A stretch of 19,100 bases of DNA from an uncultured Arthrobacter sp. (GTDB lineage: Bacteria; Actinomycetota; Actinomycetes; Actinomycetales; Micrococcaceae), in contig CALMVY010000204.1 of NCBI GenBank assembly GCA_937873245.1, positions 1 through 19,100 of the forward strand. The letters are read 5' to 3'. Position numbers and translations under genes: made by a program. How positions within the stretch are numbered: the stretch's first letter is position 1; each line of letters begins with the position of its first letter. Shown here piece after piece: positions 1 to 8,213 of the stretch. The notes below the pieces were generated by a model. It was not told the origin of the DNA. It made no database searches and saw only the letters and a program-made list of their open reading frames with translations.

Positions 1-3000
1 CCCGGCGTCATAGACCCGTTTGCCCACCTTGACGCCGAACAGCCTCCAGATCACGGGCTTGAAAGGGGTTCCGTTGAAGGCCGCTCCGCCCAGGAGCTTC
101 CACAGGCGTTCATGCCGCCAGAAACGCGGATCGTAGATGGAGCAGTATTGAGGCTTTAAGCGGCGGAACCCCATGACGGAGCGCTCCACCAGCGCCATGA
201 AGAAAATGCGGAACAACATCAAGCCGAGCATGGCGCCGGAGATGGCCAGCACACCCAGAAAGGTGTGCGCCGCTACGGCAACGGCGCTGGTGAGTGCGGC
301 AACGTACAAAAGGAACCAGCGAACAGCCAAATACAGCACCATACTCACGATGTTGTGCCGGTTCTTTGACGGGAGCTGCCGCTCCATGGCCCCCGCAATG
401 TTGAGATCGTCGAACTGTGCGTCGCGCTGCACGGAGCGGGGAATTTCAAATGCGGGGGAACCCAGCAGGCCCACATCCCGCCGGACCGGGCCGTCGATCG
501 GAACCATGACCTTCGTGCCCAAGAGACAGTTTTCCCCAACCCGGGATCCGATCGGAAAAGTGATGTTGTTCCCGAGGAAGTTGCGGCCGGCGATTTCGAC
601 GCGTGAGAGGCGGAAGGAGGTGTTCGTGTAGTCGGCGTTCATCATGTTCAGGCCGTCCGACGCCATGGTTCCTGTTCCCACGGAGTTCAGGAACGGCGAC
701 TCGTAGCTCAGCGTGGGGCCGAAGTTCGATCCTGTCTGCTGCACCTTCCCCAGGTCCCAGCCGAGGGCCTTCAGGTAATGCACGATGTAGGAGCTGTCAC
801 CGAAGAGATTCTTGTACACGCCGAGGTTCGAGAACCGGGTGATCGTCCGATGGACTGAAAAATGCCAGCCGTAGAGCGGGTACACCACATCAGGTTTGAG
901 GAAGCGGTTCAGCACACGCGGAACGACGAGGACGAAGAAGAGTCCTATGATCAGCCCGCCAATAAAGAGAATCAGGGTACTGGCCATCACGTCGAGGAAG
1001 AACTCGAGGGCGCCGAGTTGCAGGTGCCCGCTGTCCAGATAAGACGGCAGCAGCGCCGCCAACCCAAGGACGGCGACCGGGAGGACCAGGACGAGGCGGC
1101 TGAACAACTGGAGCAGGCTGAAGATGACTCGCCGGCGTGTGCTGCAGTGCGCGGACGGGACCCGGAGGTAATTGGTGTTGGTCCGTGCAGCCGGGGATCC
1201 GTGCCAGACCTGGCCGGCAGGTACGGCCTGCCACGACTGCAGCGAGGACGCGTGTCCGAGCTGGCTGTCGTCGCCCATCGACGCGCCAATGTCGAGGGTG
1301 GTCCGCTCCGAAACGAGAACGTTGCTGCCCAGCGTCACCGGACCCTTTTCGATGATGCCTCCGTGGGCCCGGTAACACAGGATCGAGGCGCCCTTGTTGA
1401 TGACAGTATTGTCGCCAATGGTGAGCAGGTCCGGGCAGCCCGGCACCTTCCGGGAGAAGACCACCGCCCCTTTGCCAACTTTTGCCCCGAGGAGCCGCAG
1501 GTACAGGACGTAAATCGGCGAGCCCGCGAACAGTACAAGGGGATTTGCCCGCGTCAGCGTCTTGACCGCCCAGAACCGGAGGTAGTCCAGGCTCCAGAGT
1601 CTGATCTGGCCAGGTTTCCAGCGCCCGACCAAGAGCCACTTGAAGAGGATCGGAGTCGCGGAAAGGATCAGGAACATGGCGGCGCCGAACCCGACGGACC
1701 GCAACCACATCTCGAAGAGGCCTGATCCGCCGGATGCCCATTCGTAACCGAAAACCAGCAGCCAGGCGGCGTACATCGTGTAGCCCAGGAAGAACAGCAG
1801 CTGGACCGCACCGCAGAGTCCGTACCGGAGGGAACTGACACGGGGCGCCGCCGCCGGGGCCACAAGGTCAGCCGCGGGGACGGACGGTTCCAGCCCGGCT
1901 TCAAGGCGCATGGCCTCGAGGCACTCGGCCAGCTGCCGGACCGTGGGGTGTTTATAGATGTCCTGCATTGCCGCCGGCGGCAGCTCGGTTTCCTTCCGGA
2001 TGCGGGCGCAGTAGTGCGCCATCAGCAACGAGTCGGCGCCCAGGTCGTTGAAGAAGTGGGCATCCGTGGACACCTTGTCAAGGCCCAGCACGGCGCCAAG
2101 CTGCTTCGCAAGGGCCTCTTCGGCGGCAGTCGCGGGAGCTGTGTAGGCGCCGTTAGTTGCCACGCTCAGCCGGTGCGTCGGCGGGGGCAGTTTCTTCCGG
2201 TCCACCTTGCCGCTGGCCATCATGGGCATGGACTCCAGCTGTTCGAAATAGGCAGGAACCATGTAGCCCGGTAGCCTGGTGCGCAGCATCTGGCGGATGT
2301 CATGGGCGTCGACGCTTGCCGCGTCCTGGCGGAGGGTGAAGTACGCGGCCAGCTCCGTCGACCCGTTCTCCGGCGAAAAGGTCTGAACGACACCCTGCGC
2401 GATGCCGGGCAGCTGGAGGAGGAAGGACTCGATCTCCGTCAGCTCGATGCGGTAGCCACGGATCTTGACCTGGGTGTCGATCCGGCCGAAGTACTCGATC
2501 TCGCCGTCGGCGTTGATCCGTCCCAGGTCCCCGGTGCGGTAGATCCGGCCGGACGGGTTGTTGCCGATGCCGAGAAAGTCCTGGATGAAGGCCTGCTCCG
2601 TCAGATCGGGGCGGTTCACATAGCCCCGGGCCAGTCCCACACCGGCAAGGCCTATTTCCCCGGACTCACCGGGCGGAAGTGCACGGCTCCCGTCAGGGTC
2701 CAGGATGACGGCCGAGTAGGTGGGCAGGGGAACCCCCAGCGACACCGCCCTGTCGGGGTCAAGAAGGGCCCAGGTCGCGGTGACCGTCGCTTCAGTGGGT
2801 CCGTAGACATTCAAGAATCGACGGCCGGGTCGGTGCCAGCGCATCACGAGGTCCCTGGGGCAGGCCTCGCCGGAGACCAGCAGGAACCGGAGTCCGGGCA
2901 GGTCTTCGTCAAGCGTCGCAAGCAGCGTCGGAACACAGCAGAGCGCGGAGATGTTCTTTTCCTGCAGGTACTCCGCAAGTTCGGCACCCAGCAAGCTCGG

Positions 3001-3822
3001 TCCCCCTGGCTTGGGCACCAGGGTGGCTCCGGCCATCCAGGAAACCCAGATTTCCTCCACCGAAAAATCAAAGGCGATCGTCATGCCCTGGTAGACCCGG
3101 TCCGTCGACTCGATGCCATAGATCGCGGAAGCGACCCGGACAAAATTGCAGATACTGGCATGCTCGACGGCGACACCCTTCGGCCGGCCGGTCGAACCGG
3201 AGGTGTAGATGATGTAGGCCAGCTCATCGGCCGTCCCGCCCATGTCCGCACTGCCCATACGCTCCGGGTTCTCGGCGTCCACGTGCGCCTGCACGTGGTC
3301 AAGACACACAGTTTGTGCGGCAACCTCAGGCAGAAGGTCTTTCAAGTGCGACAGGGACAGCACCATCGCCACGTCGGCGTCTCCAACGATGTACTTGAGC
3401 CGGTCAGGGGGGAACCCCGGGTCCAGTGGCACATAGGCTGCATGGATCTTCAGCACGGCAAGCATCGCCACGTAGGAGCGCCACGGCTCATCGAACAGCA
3501 ACGCAATGCGGTCCCCGGGACGGGCTCCGCATTCCAAAAGATGGCGCGCCAGCTGGTTCGCTTTGGCATCCAGCTCCAGATAACTCAAGACCGTTTCCCC
3601 TGCGTCCACCGCAAGCTGGGCGTCCAGTCCCTCTACACGCAGCCGGTCGCAGCGTTCTTCGAACAGCTGGTCCAGCCGTTCGCCCTGATGCCAGCGGGCG
3701 GTCTGGTCCGGAGCGGCCGAGGTCAAGACCGTTCCCTCCGCCGAACCGCCCTCCGACAACATCCTGCCGCGGAACTCAGCAGGGGCAGCGGCTCCGGCAC
3801 GGACCCTCACTTTTTTACTCAT
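1..3822 (-). CDS. Pls/PosA-family single-module nonribosomal peptide synthetase, predicted cationic homopoly-amino-acid synthetase (3' end outside window)
   Basis: The frame is open from an ATG at 3822 to base 1 (1274 codons, no stop). It starts with an adenylation domain: TSGSTGRPKG near residue 205, FDFSVEEIW near 250, NVYGPTEAT near 336, YRTGDLGR near 426 and SGKVDRKKLPP near 536. A carrier domain follows, with the phosphopantetheine serine at Ser598 in FNDLGADSLL. After that come membrane segments (about 660-690, 700-730, 898-930, 942-972, 1158-1212) separating hexapeptide/acyltransferase-like soluble parts (about 765-885, 1003-1110, and a third entering at about 1240). There is no condensation or thioesterase domain. 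This is the architecture of epsilon-poly-lysine synthetase (about 1320 residues), so only some 50 residues should be missing. Such enzymes join one amino acid through its side-chain amine, at the membrane. Adenylation pocket positions equivalent to GrsA 235, 236 and 239 read D, F, E; the acidic residue fits a basic substrate. Upstream ask and ectB genes point to diaminobutyrate, which is inference. The family call is firm; the substrate is not proven. Confidence 0.93.
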   Translation of the reverse strand, partial: MSKKVRVRAGAAAPAEFRGRMLSEGGSAEGTVLTSAAPDQTARWHQGERLDQLFEERCDRLRVEGLDAQLAVDAGETVLSYLELDAKANQLARHLLECGARPGDRIALLFDEPWRSYVAMLAVLKIHAAYVPLDPGFPPDRLKYIVGDADVAMVLSLSHLKDLLPEVAAQTVCLDHVQAHVDAENPERMGSADMGGTADELAYIIYTSGSTGRPKGVAVEHASICNFVRVASAIYGIESTDRVYQGMTIAFDFSVEEIWVSWMAGATLVPKPGGPSLLGAELAEYLQEKNISALCCVPTLLATLDEDLPGLRFLLVSGEACPRDLVMRWHRPGRRFLNVYGPTEATVTATWALLDPDRAVSLGVPLPTYSAVILDPDGSRALPPGESGEIGLAGVGLARGYVNRPDLTEQAFIQDFLGIGNNPSGRIYRTGDLGRINADGEIEYFGRIDTQVKIRGYRIELTEIESFLLQLPGIAQGVVQTFSPENGSTELAAYFTLRQDAASVDAHDIRQMLRTRLPGYMVPAYFEQLESMPMMASGKVDRKKLPPPTHRLSVATNGAYTAPATAAEEALAKQLGAVLGLDKVSTDAHFFNDLGADSLLMAHYCARIRKETELPPAAMQDIYKHPTVRQLAECLEAMRLEAGLEPSVPAADLVAPAAAPRVSSLRYGLCGAVQLLFFLGYTMYAAWLLVFGYEWASGGSGLFEMWLRSVGFGAAMFLILSATPILFKWLLVGRWKPGQIRLWSLDYLRFWAVKTLTRANPLVLFAGSPIYVLYLRLLGAKVGKGAVVFSRKVPGCPDLLTIGDNTVINKGASILCYRAHGGIIEKGPVTLGSNVLVSERTTLDIGASMGDDSQLGHASSLQSWQAVPAGQVWHGSPAARTNTNYLRVPSAHCSTRRRVIFSLLQLFSRLVLVLPVAVLGLAALLPSYLDSGHLQLGALEFFLDVMASTLILFIGGLIIGLFFVLVVPRVLNRFLKPDVVYPLYGWHFSVHRTITRFSNLGVYKNLFGDSSYIVHYLKALGWDLGKVQQTGSNFGPTLSYESPFLNSVGTGTMASDGLNMMNADYTNTSFRLSRVEIAGRNFLGNNITFPIGSRVGENCLLGTKVMVPIDGPVRRDVGLLGSPAFEIPRSVQRDAQFDDLNIAGAMERQLPSKNRHNIVSMVLYLAVRWFLLYVAALTSAVAVAAHTFLGVLAISGAMLGLMLFRIFFMALVERSVMGFRRLKPQYCSIYDPRFWRHERLWKLLGGAAFNGTPFKPVIWRLFGVKVGKRVYDAG

Positions 3823-3828
3823 GAAGTG

Positions 3829-3837
3829 CTTCCTTCG
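3829..3837 (-). promoter_or_regulatory. Ribosome binding site of the Pls-type synthetase
   Basis: Read on the minus strand, CGAAGGAAG ends six bases before the ATG at 3822. It fixes the start and closely resembles the site in front of ectB, which suggests both genes are translated with similar strength. The 103-base gap after the aspartokinase stop shows no obvious terminator, so read-through from ask is plausible. Confidence 0.75.
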
Positions 3838-3925
3838 CGTGAAGTGATGTGGCGGGACTGCCCGCTCATTCCCCCGGAGCCTCAGACCCGGCGACTGTGG
3901 CATGCAATTGGTGTCCTGCGCGCTG

Positions 3926-5332
3926 CTAGCCCCCCCGTGACGCCGGACACGGGGCCAAACCCCTGAGGCCATGGCTCCACCGGAGGTCACCCAGTTCCTG
4001 GTCCGAGGGCGGGCGCGACCTTGTCCCGTGGACAAAAGCAGGGCCCTGGACTGCAGCAGGATCCATGCCGAACGCCATTCTGACCGCGCGCTCAGCATCC
4101 TCGAGCCGCTCGGCGCGGGTGATGGCCGCGACACAGGTCTCCGATATTTCGACCAGGTCGAGGTCGATGCCGGCCTCCGCAAGCGTCCGCAGGAACGTGC
4201 AGAAGACCCCCGGCGAGGACCGCATCCCGACGCCGGTGACTGAGACCCTGCCGACGCGACCGTCGTGCCGCAAGCTCTGGAAGCCTATGCTCCCTTGAGC
4301 GGCGCTCAGCACGGAGAGGGCAGGAGGGGCCTGTGGTGACGGGAGGATCAATGCAACGTCGTAACGCGCGGAACCTGAGCTGACCGCGTTTTGCACGATC
4401 GTCTGGACGCTCACCCCCGAATGCGAGAGCACCTGGAACATGCGCGCCATGCTTTCCGGTGCGTCGGGGACTCCGATAACGCTGACTTTCACAGCCGAGT
4501 CGACACTGGCCACTCCAGTCACAATTGGCTGCTCCCTCGATGGCTCACGAAATGGGTGGCTGTCAAGGCCAGGCAGGACCAGTGTCCCCAGATCCGGCAC
4601 GAACGAGGACCTGACATGGATGGGGATGCCGAACCGGCGGGCGTATTCAACACACCGCAGGTGCAGGACCTTGCACCCTGAGGCCGCGAACTCGAGCATT
4701 ACCTCACTCGAAAGGACACCCAGCTTGCGCGCCCTCGGCACAACGCGGGGATCCGCGGTGTAAACGCCGTCCACATCCGTGTAGATTTCGCAGATTCCGG
4801 CGCCCAGGGCCGCGGCCAGCGCAACCGCGGTGAGATCGGAGCCGCCCCGTCCAAGGGTGGTCACGCGCTTCCCCTTCCGGGTCCGTCCCTGGAACCCCGC
4901 AACGATAGGGATTTCTCCACGGGCCAGGCTGGCGCGGATACGCTCGGGCCTGACGTCGGTAATCTGTGCTTTGCCGTGAACATCATCGGTGATAAGGCCC
5001 GCCTTGCTGCCCGTGAAGGTGACCGGTGCGTGGCCACGATCTGCCAACGCAATGGCCAGCAAGGCCGACGACACGAGTTCGCCGGTGCTCAACAGGGCAT
5101 CAAGATCACTGGGACGCGGCCGCGAGGATACTTCGGCAGCCAGGTCGCACAGCTCATCGGTCGTGTCGCCCATTGCGGACACAACGGCCACTACCTGAAA
5201 TCCGTTTTCCCGCGTTTTGGCTATCCGTTCGGCGGCACGGAGGATACCCGAGGGGTCCACCAATGATGAGCCCCCGAACTTCTGCACGATGACGCTGCCC
5301 TGGGCAATGGTTCTGCCGCCCTCATCTAGCAT
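3926..5332 (-). CDS. Aspartate kinase, LysC-type, probably dedicated to diaminobutyrate supply
   Basis: Phosphorylates aspartate, the first step toward aspartate semialdehyde. Counting from the ATG at 5332 (468 residues), the kinase domain has KFGGSS at 18-23, SAMGDTTDE at 52-60, TTLGRGGSD at 158-166 and YTDVDGVYTADPR at 184-196. Two ACT regulatory domains span about 270-425. A 40-residue polar tail without recognisable homology follows; typical actinobacterial LysC is about 421 residues. ACT positions where Corynebacterium LysC has Ser301, Thr308 and Thr311 are here Val317, Tyr324 and Ala327 (alignment from memory). Those positions are known sites of feedback-resistant mutations, so reduced lysine/threonine inhibition is inferred. 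The gene lies between ectB and the Pls synthetase on the same strand, which fits a pathway-specific paralogue. The start is uncertain: the frame stays open to a GTG at 5515, with another GTG at 5374, but the upstream part is low-complexity and KFGGSS normally sits near the N-terminus. Neither end has a strong ribosome binding site. Confidence 0.93.
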   Translation of the reverse strand: MLDEGGRTIAQGSVIVQKFGGSSLVDPSGILRAAERIAKTRENGFQVVAVVSAMGDTTDELCDLAAEVSSRPRPSDLDALLSTGELVSSALLAIALADRGHAPVTFTGSKAGLITDDVHGKAQITDVRPERIRASLARGEIPIVAGFQGRTRKGKRVTTLGRGGSDLTAVALAAALGAGICEIYTDVDGVYTADPRVVPRARKLGVLSSEVMLEFAASGCKVLHLRCVEYARRFGIPIHVRSSFVPDLGTLVLPGLDSHPFREPSREQPIVTGVASVDSAVKVSVIGVPDAPESMARMFQVLSHSGVSVQTIVQNAVSSGSARYDVALILPSPQAPPALSVLSAAQGSIGFQSLRHDGRVGRVSVTGVGMRSSPGVFCTFLRTLAEAGIDLDLVEISETCVAAITRAERLEDAERAVRMAFGMDPAAVQGPAFVHGTRSRPPSDQELGDLRWSHGLRGLAPCPASRGG

Positions 5333-5547
5333 GATGTGAATCCCAACCCTGCAACGGGTGATGCCGGAGGTCTCCACGGGGAGCCCGCCGTCTTCTCCGA
5401 CCTGACAAGGGGAAACCGGGACTCTGCGGCTCCCGCTGCTGCTCTCAACCCATCCTGATTGGCCGCTACTGCCTGTTGGATGCTCATTTGCCGTTCCTAA
5501 AATCTGATCGGTCACTTGTAGCTGGCTATTTCCGACTGCACCAATCC
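5333..5547 (-). other. Spacer between ectB and the aspartokinase, possible untranslated leader or N-terminal extension
   Basis: These 215 bases follow the ectB stop. Most of the stretch is open in the aspartokinase frame, from a GTG at 5515, giving a Gly/Ser-rich 61-residue extension unlike any aspartokinase N-terminus I know. I looked for a lysine riboswitch, which is common before aspartokinases elsewhere, and did not see its conserved core. I saw no convincing terminator or promoter. Confidence 0.4.
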
Positions 5548-6819
5548 CTAGGCAATAGACTTCACCGTGACCTTCCCGCCGGTCACGGACTCGGCGGCTT
5601 CGGCAAGAATGTCGAGCCCCTTCTGGAGTTCCCCTGGGTCGATGGTCAGCGCCGGCATCGTCTTGATGACCTCGCCCTCCGGCCCGGAGGTTTCCACCAG
5701 CAAACCGCGGTCAAACGATTCTGCGGCGATCTTCCCTGCCACCTGGTGGTCCGGGTAGTAGATGCCGGCAAGCAGGCCCCGGCCCCGGACGCGGGCACCC
5801 TCGGTACCCGCTGCGATCTGTACCAGTCCCTCGTGCAACTGCGAAGCCAGCCCCGCGACCTTCGATTCGAGCCTCCGGTCCTGCCAGAAGTGCTCCAGGG
5901 CAGCAGTTCCCGTGACAAATGCCGGGTTGTGGCCGCGGAACGTCCCGTTGTGCTCGCCCGGCTTCCAGATGTCCAGTTCCGGCTTGAAGAGGGTCAAGGA
6001 CAGGGGCAGCCCGAAGCCTGAAATGGACTTCGACAGGCAGACGATATCGGGCGTGATGGCGGCATCCTCAAAGCTGAAGAAAGTGCCCGTGCGTCCGCAC
6101 CCCGCCTGTACATCGTCCACGATGAGCAGGACGCCGTGCTGGTGGCACAATTCCGCCAGGCCGCGCAGCCAGGAGGCCCGGGCGGCCCGTAGCCCGCCCT
6201 CGCCCTGCACGGTTTCAACGATGACGGCGGCGGGTTTGTCGACCCCCGAACCGCTGTCTTCCAGTGCATGGCGGAGCCATAGAAAGTCCGGAGTCTGGCC
6301 ATCAAAAAACCCGTCATAGGGCAGGCTGGAGGTATTCGTCAGCGGGACACCGGCGCCCGCCCGCTTCATTGAATTGCCCGTCACGGCCAATGAGCCCAGC
6401 GTCATCCCATGGAATGCATTCGTAAAGCTGAGGATGTGGGTCCTGCCGGTGACTTTTCGTGCGAGCTTCAAGGCAGCTTCCACCGAGTTTGTTCCTGTAG
6501 GACCGGGGAACATGACTTTATAGTCGTACTTCCGGGGCTTCAGGATCAGCTCGCTAAATGCTTCCAGGAAGCGCCTTTTGGCAATCGTTTTCATGTCGAG
6601 GGAATGGACGATTGCACCGGAGAGAAGATATTCCACGAGTGGTCGAAGCAGGTCCGGGTTGTTGTGGCCGTAGTTCAGCGCTCCTGCCCCGGAGAAGAAA
6701 TCGAGATATTCCCGGCCGTCCTCGCTGTAGAGCGTGCTGCCGGCCGCGCGATCAAAGACCGTGTCCCAGGTGCGGCAGTAGGTGCGGACTTCTGACTCCA
6801 GGGTTTCGAATATATCCAT
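5548..6819 (-). CDS. ectB: L-2,4-diaminobutyrate--2-oxoglutarate aminotransferase (EctB type)
   Basis: A PLP-dependent class III aminotransferase that transfers an amino group (normally from glutamate) to L-aspartate 4-semialdehyde, giving L-2,4-diaminobutyrate. The protein is 423 residues, the usual EctB length. It opens with the MDIFE...ESEVR signature, then FFSGAGALNYGHNNP (41-55), GPTGTNSVEAALKLAR (106-121), SFTNAFHGMTLGSLAVTGN (131-149), the cofactor-binding aspartate in IVDDVQAGCGRTG (233-245), and the Schiff-base lysine Lys264 in CLSKSISGFGLP, followed by HNGTFRGHNPAFVTG. All key residues are present. ectB normally sits between ectA and ectC in ectoine operons. Neither is adjacent here: aspartokinase and the Pls synthetase lie downstream, and a peptidase lies upstream. 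DABA is therefore more likely the end monomer than an ectoine precursor. It is probably the first gene of the operon. The ATG at 6819 is supported by a strong ribosome binding site. Confidence 0.95.
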   Translation of the reverse strand: MDIFETLESEVRTYCRTWDTVFDRAAGSTLYSEDGREYLDFFSGAGALNYGHNNPDLLRPLVEYLLSGAIVHSLDMKTIAKRRFLEAFSELILKPRKYDYKVMFPGPTGTNSVEAALKLARKVTGRTHILSFTNAFHGMTLGSLAVTGNSMKRAGAGVPLTNTSSLPYDGFFDGQTPDFLWLRHALEDSGSGVDKPAAVIVETVQGEGGLRAARASWLRGLAELCHQHGVLLIVDDVQAGCGRTGTFFSFEDAAITPDIVCLSKSISGFGLPLSLTLFKPELDIWKPGEHNGTFRGHNPAFVTGTAALEHFWQDRRLESKVAGLASQLHEGLVQIAAGTEGARVRGRGLLAGIYYPDHQVAGKIAAESFDRGLLVETSGPEGEVIKTMPALTIDPGELQKGLDILAEAAESVTGGKVTVKSIA

Positions 6820-6825
6820 GGGTAG

Positions 6826-6835
6826 CTTTCCTTCG
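6826..6835 (-). promoter_or_regulatory. Ribosome binding site of ectB
   Basis: On the minus strand, CGAAGGAAAG lies six bases before the ATG at 6819. The 278-base gap upstream of ectB (to 7097) must hold the operon promoter if transcription does not come from the peptidase gene. I could not pick a -35/-10 pair with confidence. Confidence 0.75.
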
Positions 6836-7052
6836 TTCTATTTCCCCGGCCCATGTAAGGCTCAGACCTCCGGAAATACGGTCACTGGAGAGCGAGTTAC
6901 ATCGGCGCAACGCCGCAATCAGAAAGTGTGACCGGGGGTAATTCCAAGCTACGGAACGCCCGTATCTTCGGGACCCGTAGGCCATACTCGAAAACTTCAC
7001 CCATATCCGGCACGGTCTACTTAGCTGTACTCACAAAGAGTCGGGTCCACGT

Positions 7053-7088
7053 CGAGTAGTCCGTCGAGTAGTTCTTCGAGTAGTCCGC
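7053..7088. repeat. Three tandem copies of a 12-bp unit
   Basis: On the plus strand the units are CGAGTAGTCCGT, CGAGTAGTTCTT and CGAGTAGTCCGC, head to tail with no spacer; the first eight bases are identical in all three. The array begins ten bases past the peptidase stop (minus-strand sense) and about 235 bases before the ectB ATG. It could be a regulator array for ectB or a simple slipped duplication. Confidence 0.85.
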
Positions 7089-7097
7089 AACAGCTTT

Positions 7098-8213
7098 CTA
7101 GCCCCGGGCTGCCAGTGCGTAGGAGGCGGTGGCGTAGGCCAGGGCGGCGGACATCTCCTGGAGCAGGTCCGCGTCAGTGTTGCTGATGGTGTCGCAGGCC
7201 CGGTGGTAGCAGGAATCAAGGACCTTCCCGGCCACGCCGCCATAGGACTGCACCTGGGCCTGGGTCTTCTTCTCGACGTCGCCGCTGAACAACCCGCCGA
7301 CAGGAATCCCGGCCTGCATGAACGCGTCGTAGTCGGAGCCGCCGTCAAAGACCGTGGCCTCTGCCGGCAGCGAGTTCTCCTGGAAAAACCGGAAGAAGAG
7401 CTCCTCGATCTCCTTCGACCCCTTCGGCCCGGCATCCCCAAAATCGGACCCGTCGCCGTCGTGAATGGACCGCACCCCGTTCGGTGACGCCAGCATGTCC
7501 ACGTTCAGGTTCGCCGCGGTGCGGTCCTTCTCGGCCCTGCTCAGCTCGTCGACATAGTGCTGGGACCCGTAGAGGCCGTCCTCCTCACCGCCCCAGAACG
7601 CGAAAACCACCCTATTTTCGGGCGTGATCCCGTTTTCCTTCATCCACTTCGCCGTTTCGAGCATGGCCGCGACGCCGCTGGCGTTGTCGTTGATGCCCGG
7701 GCCCTCACGCACCGAATCCAGATGCCCGCCCACCACGACGGTGTTCTCGGCGCTGCCGCCGGTCTCGGCGAGGATGTTGAAGCTCTCCACCTGCTTCCGG
7801 TTCCGGCCCTCGCCCCGGAACGTGAACGTCTGCCGGACCGGGGTGTACCCGGCGGCGCGCAACTGCTCCTCGACATACCGGCCGGATTCCTCATACCCGG
7901 ACGTGCCCGACGCGCGGTTCCCGCCGTTGTCATCGGCGATCCGCTGCAGCGCCTCCAGATGGCCCACCATGCCCCGGCCCTTGAAAGCCTCCAGCGCCGC
8001 CCGCCCATCCACCCCGCCCGCAGGCACCAGCCGCGGAGCCTCGACGCTGGGGCCGGTGGTTCGGGGGGCCGCGCTGCTCGTCTGGCCGCTGCCAGGGCCG
8101 TCGGGCGCGACGCCGGGCGGGGAACCGGTTGCGGACTCGGAAGTGCAGGCCGTCGCCGACAGCAGCATCACGGCCAGGATCGAGGGAAGAACATGTTTGC
8201 GCAGATTCAACAT
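7098..8213 (-). CDS. M28-family zinc metallopeptidase (aminopeptidase Y/S-like), lipoprotein
   Basis: A secreted, probably membrane-anchored di-zinc aminopeptidase. Residues 1-23 form a lipoprotein signal (MLNLRKH, hydrophobic stretch, then LLSATAC with Cys23), followed by a Gly/Ser/Pro-rich linker to about residue 60. The catalytic domain carries all M28 metal and catalytic residues: His164 and Asp166 in GGHLDS, Asp176 in GINDNASG, Glu210 (general base) and Glu211 in FWGGEED, Asp239 in NLNVDM, and His337 in CYHRACDT. The order and spacing match Streptomyces griseus aminopeptidase. The protein is 371 residues with no PA domain. The lipobox has Ala at -3, which is acceptable but not ideal, so secretion without lipid attachment is possible. 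The gene is divergent from terC. It is followed by ectB on the same strand across a 278-base gap, so it is probably a separate transcription unit. The ribosome binding site is weak. Confidence 0.93.
   Translation of the reverse strand: MLNLRKHVLPSILAVMLLSATACTSESATGSPPGVAPDGPGSGQTSSAAPRTTGPSVEAPRLVPAGGVDGRAALEAFKGRGMVGHLEALQRIADDNGGNRASGTSGYEESGRYVEEQLRAAGYTPVRQTFTFRGEGRNRKQVESFNILAETGGSAENTVVVGGHLDSVREGPGINDNASGVAAMLETAKWMKENGITPENRVVFAFWGGEEDGLYGSQHYVDELSRAEKDRTAANLNVDMLASPNGVRSIHDGDGSDFGDAGPKGSKEIEELFFRFFQENSLPAEATVFDGGSDYDAFMQAGIPVGGLFSGDVEKKTQAQVQSYGGVAGKVLDSCYHRACDTISNTDADLLQEMSAALAYATASYALAARG

Noticed and set aside
2302..3966. 554-codon open frame on plus
   Set aside because: Antisense to the Pls adenylation and carrier domains, whose motifs are unmistakable on minus; high GC leaves the opposite strand open by chance, and the translation resembles no family.
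5333..5547. Lysine riboswitch before the aspartokinase
   Set aside because: I could not find the conserved core sequences by eye; a covariance search would settle it.
5548..6819. Ectoine biosynthesis operon
   Set aside because: Only ectB is present; the adjacent genes are a peptidase upstream and aspartokinase plus Pls synthetase downstream, with no ectA or ectC in the window.
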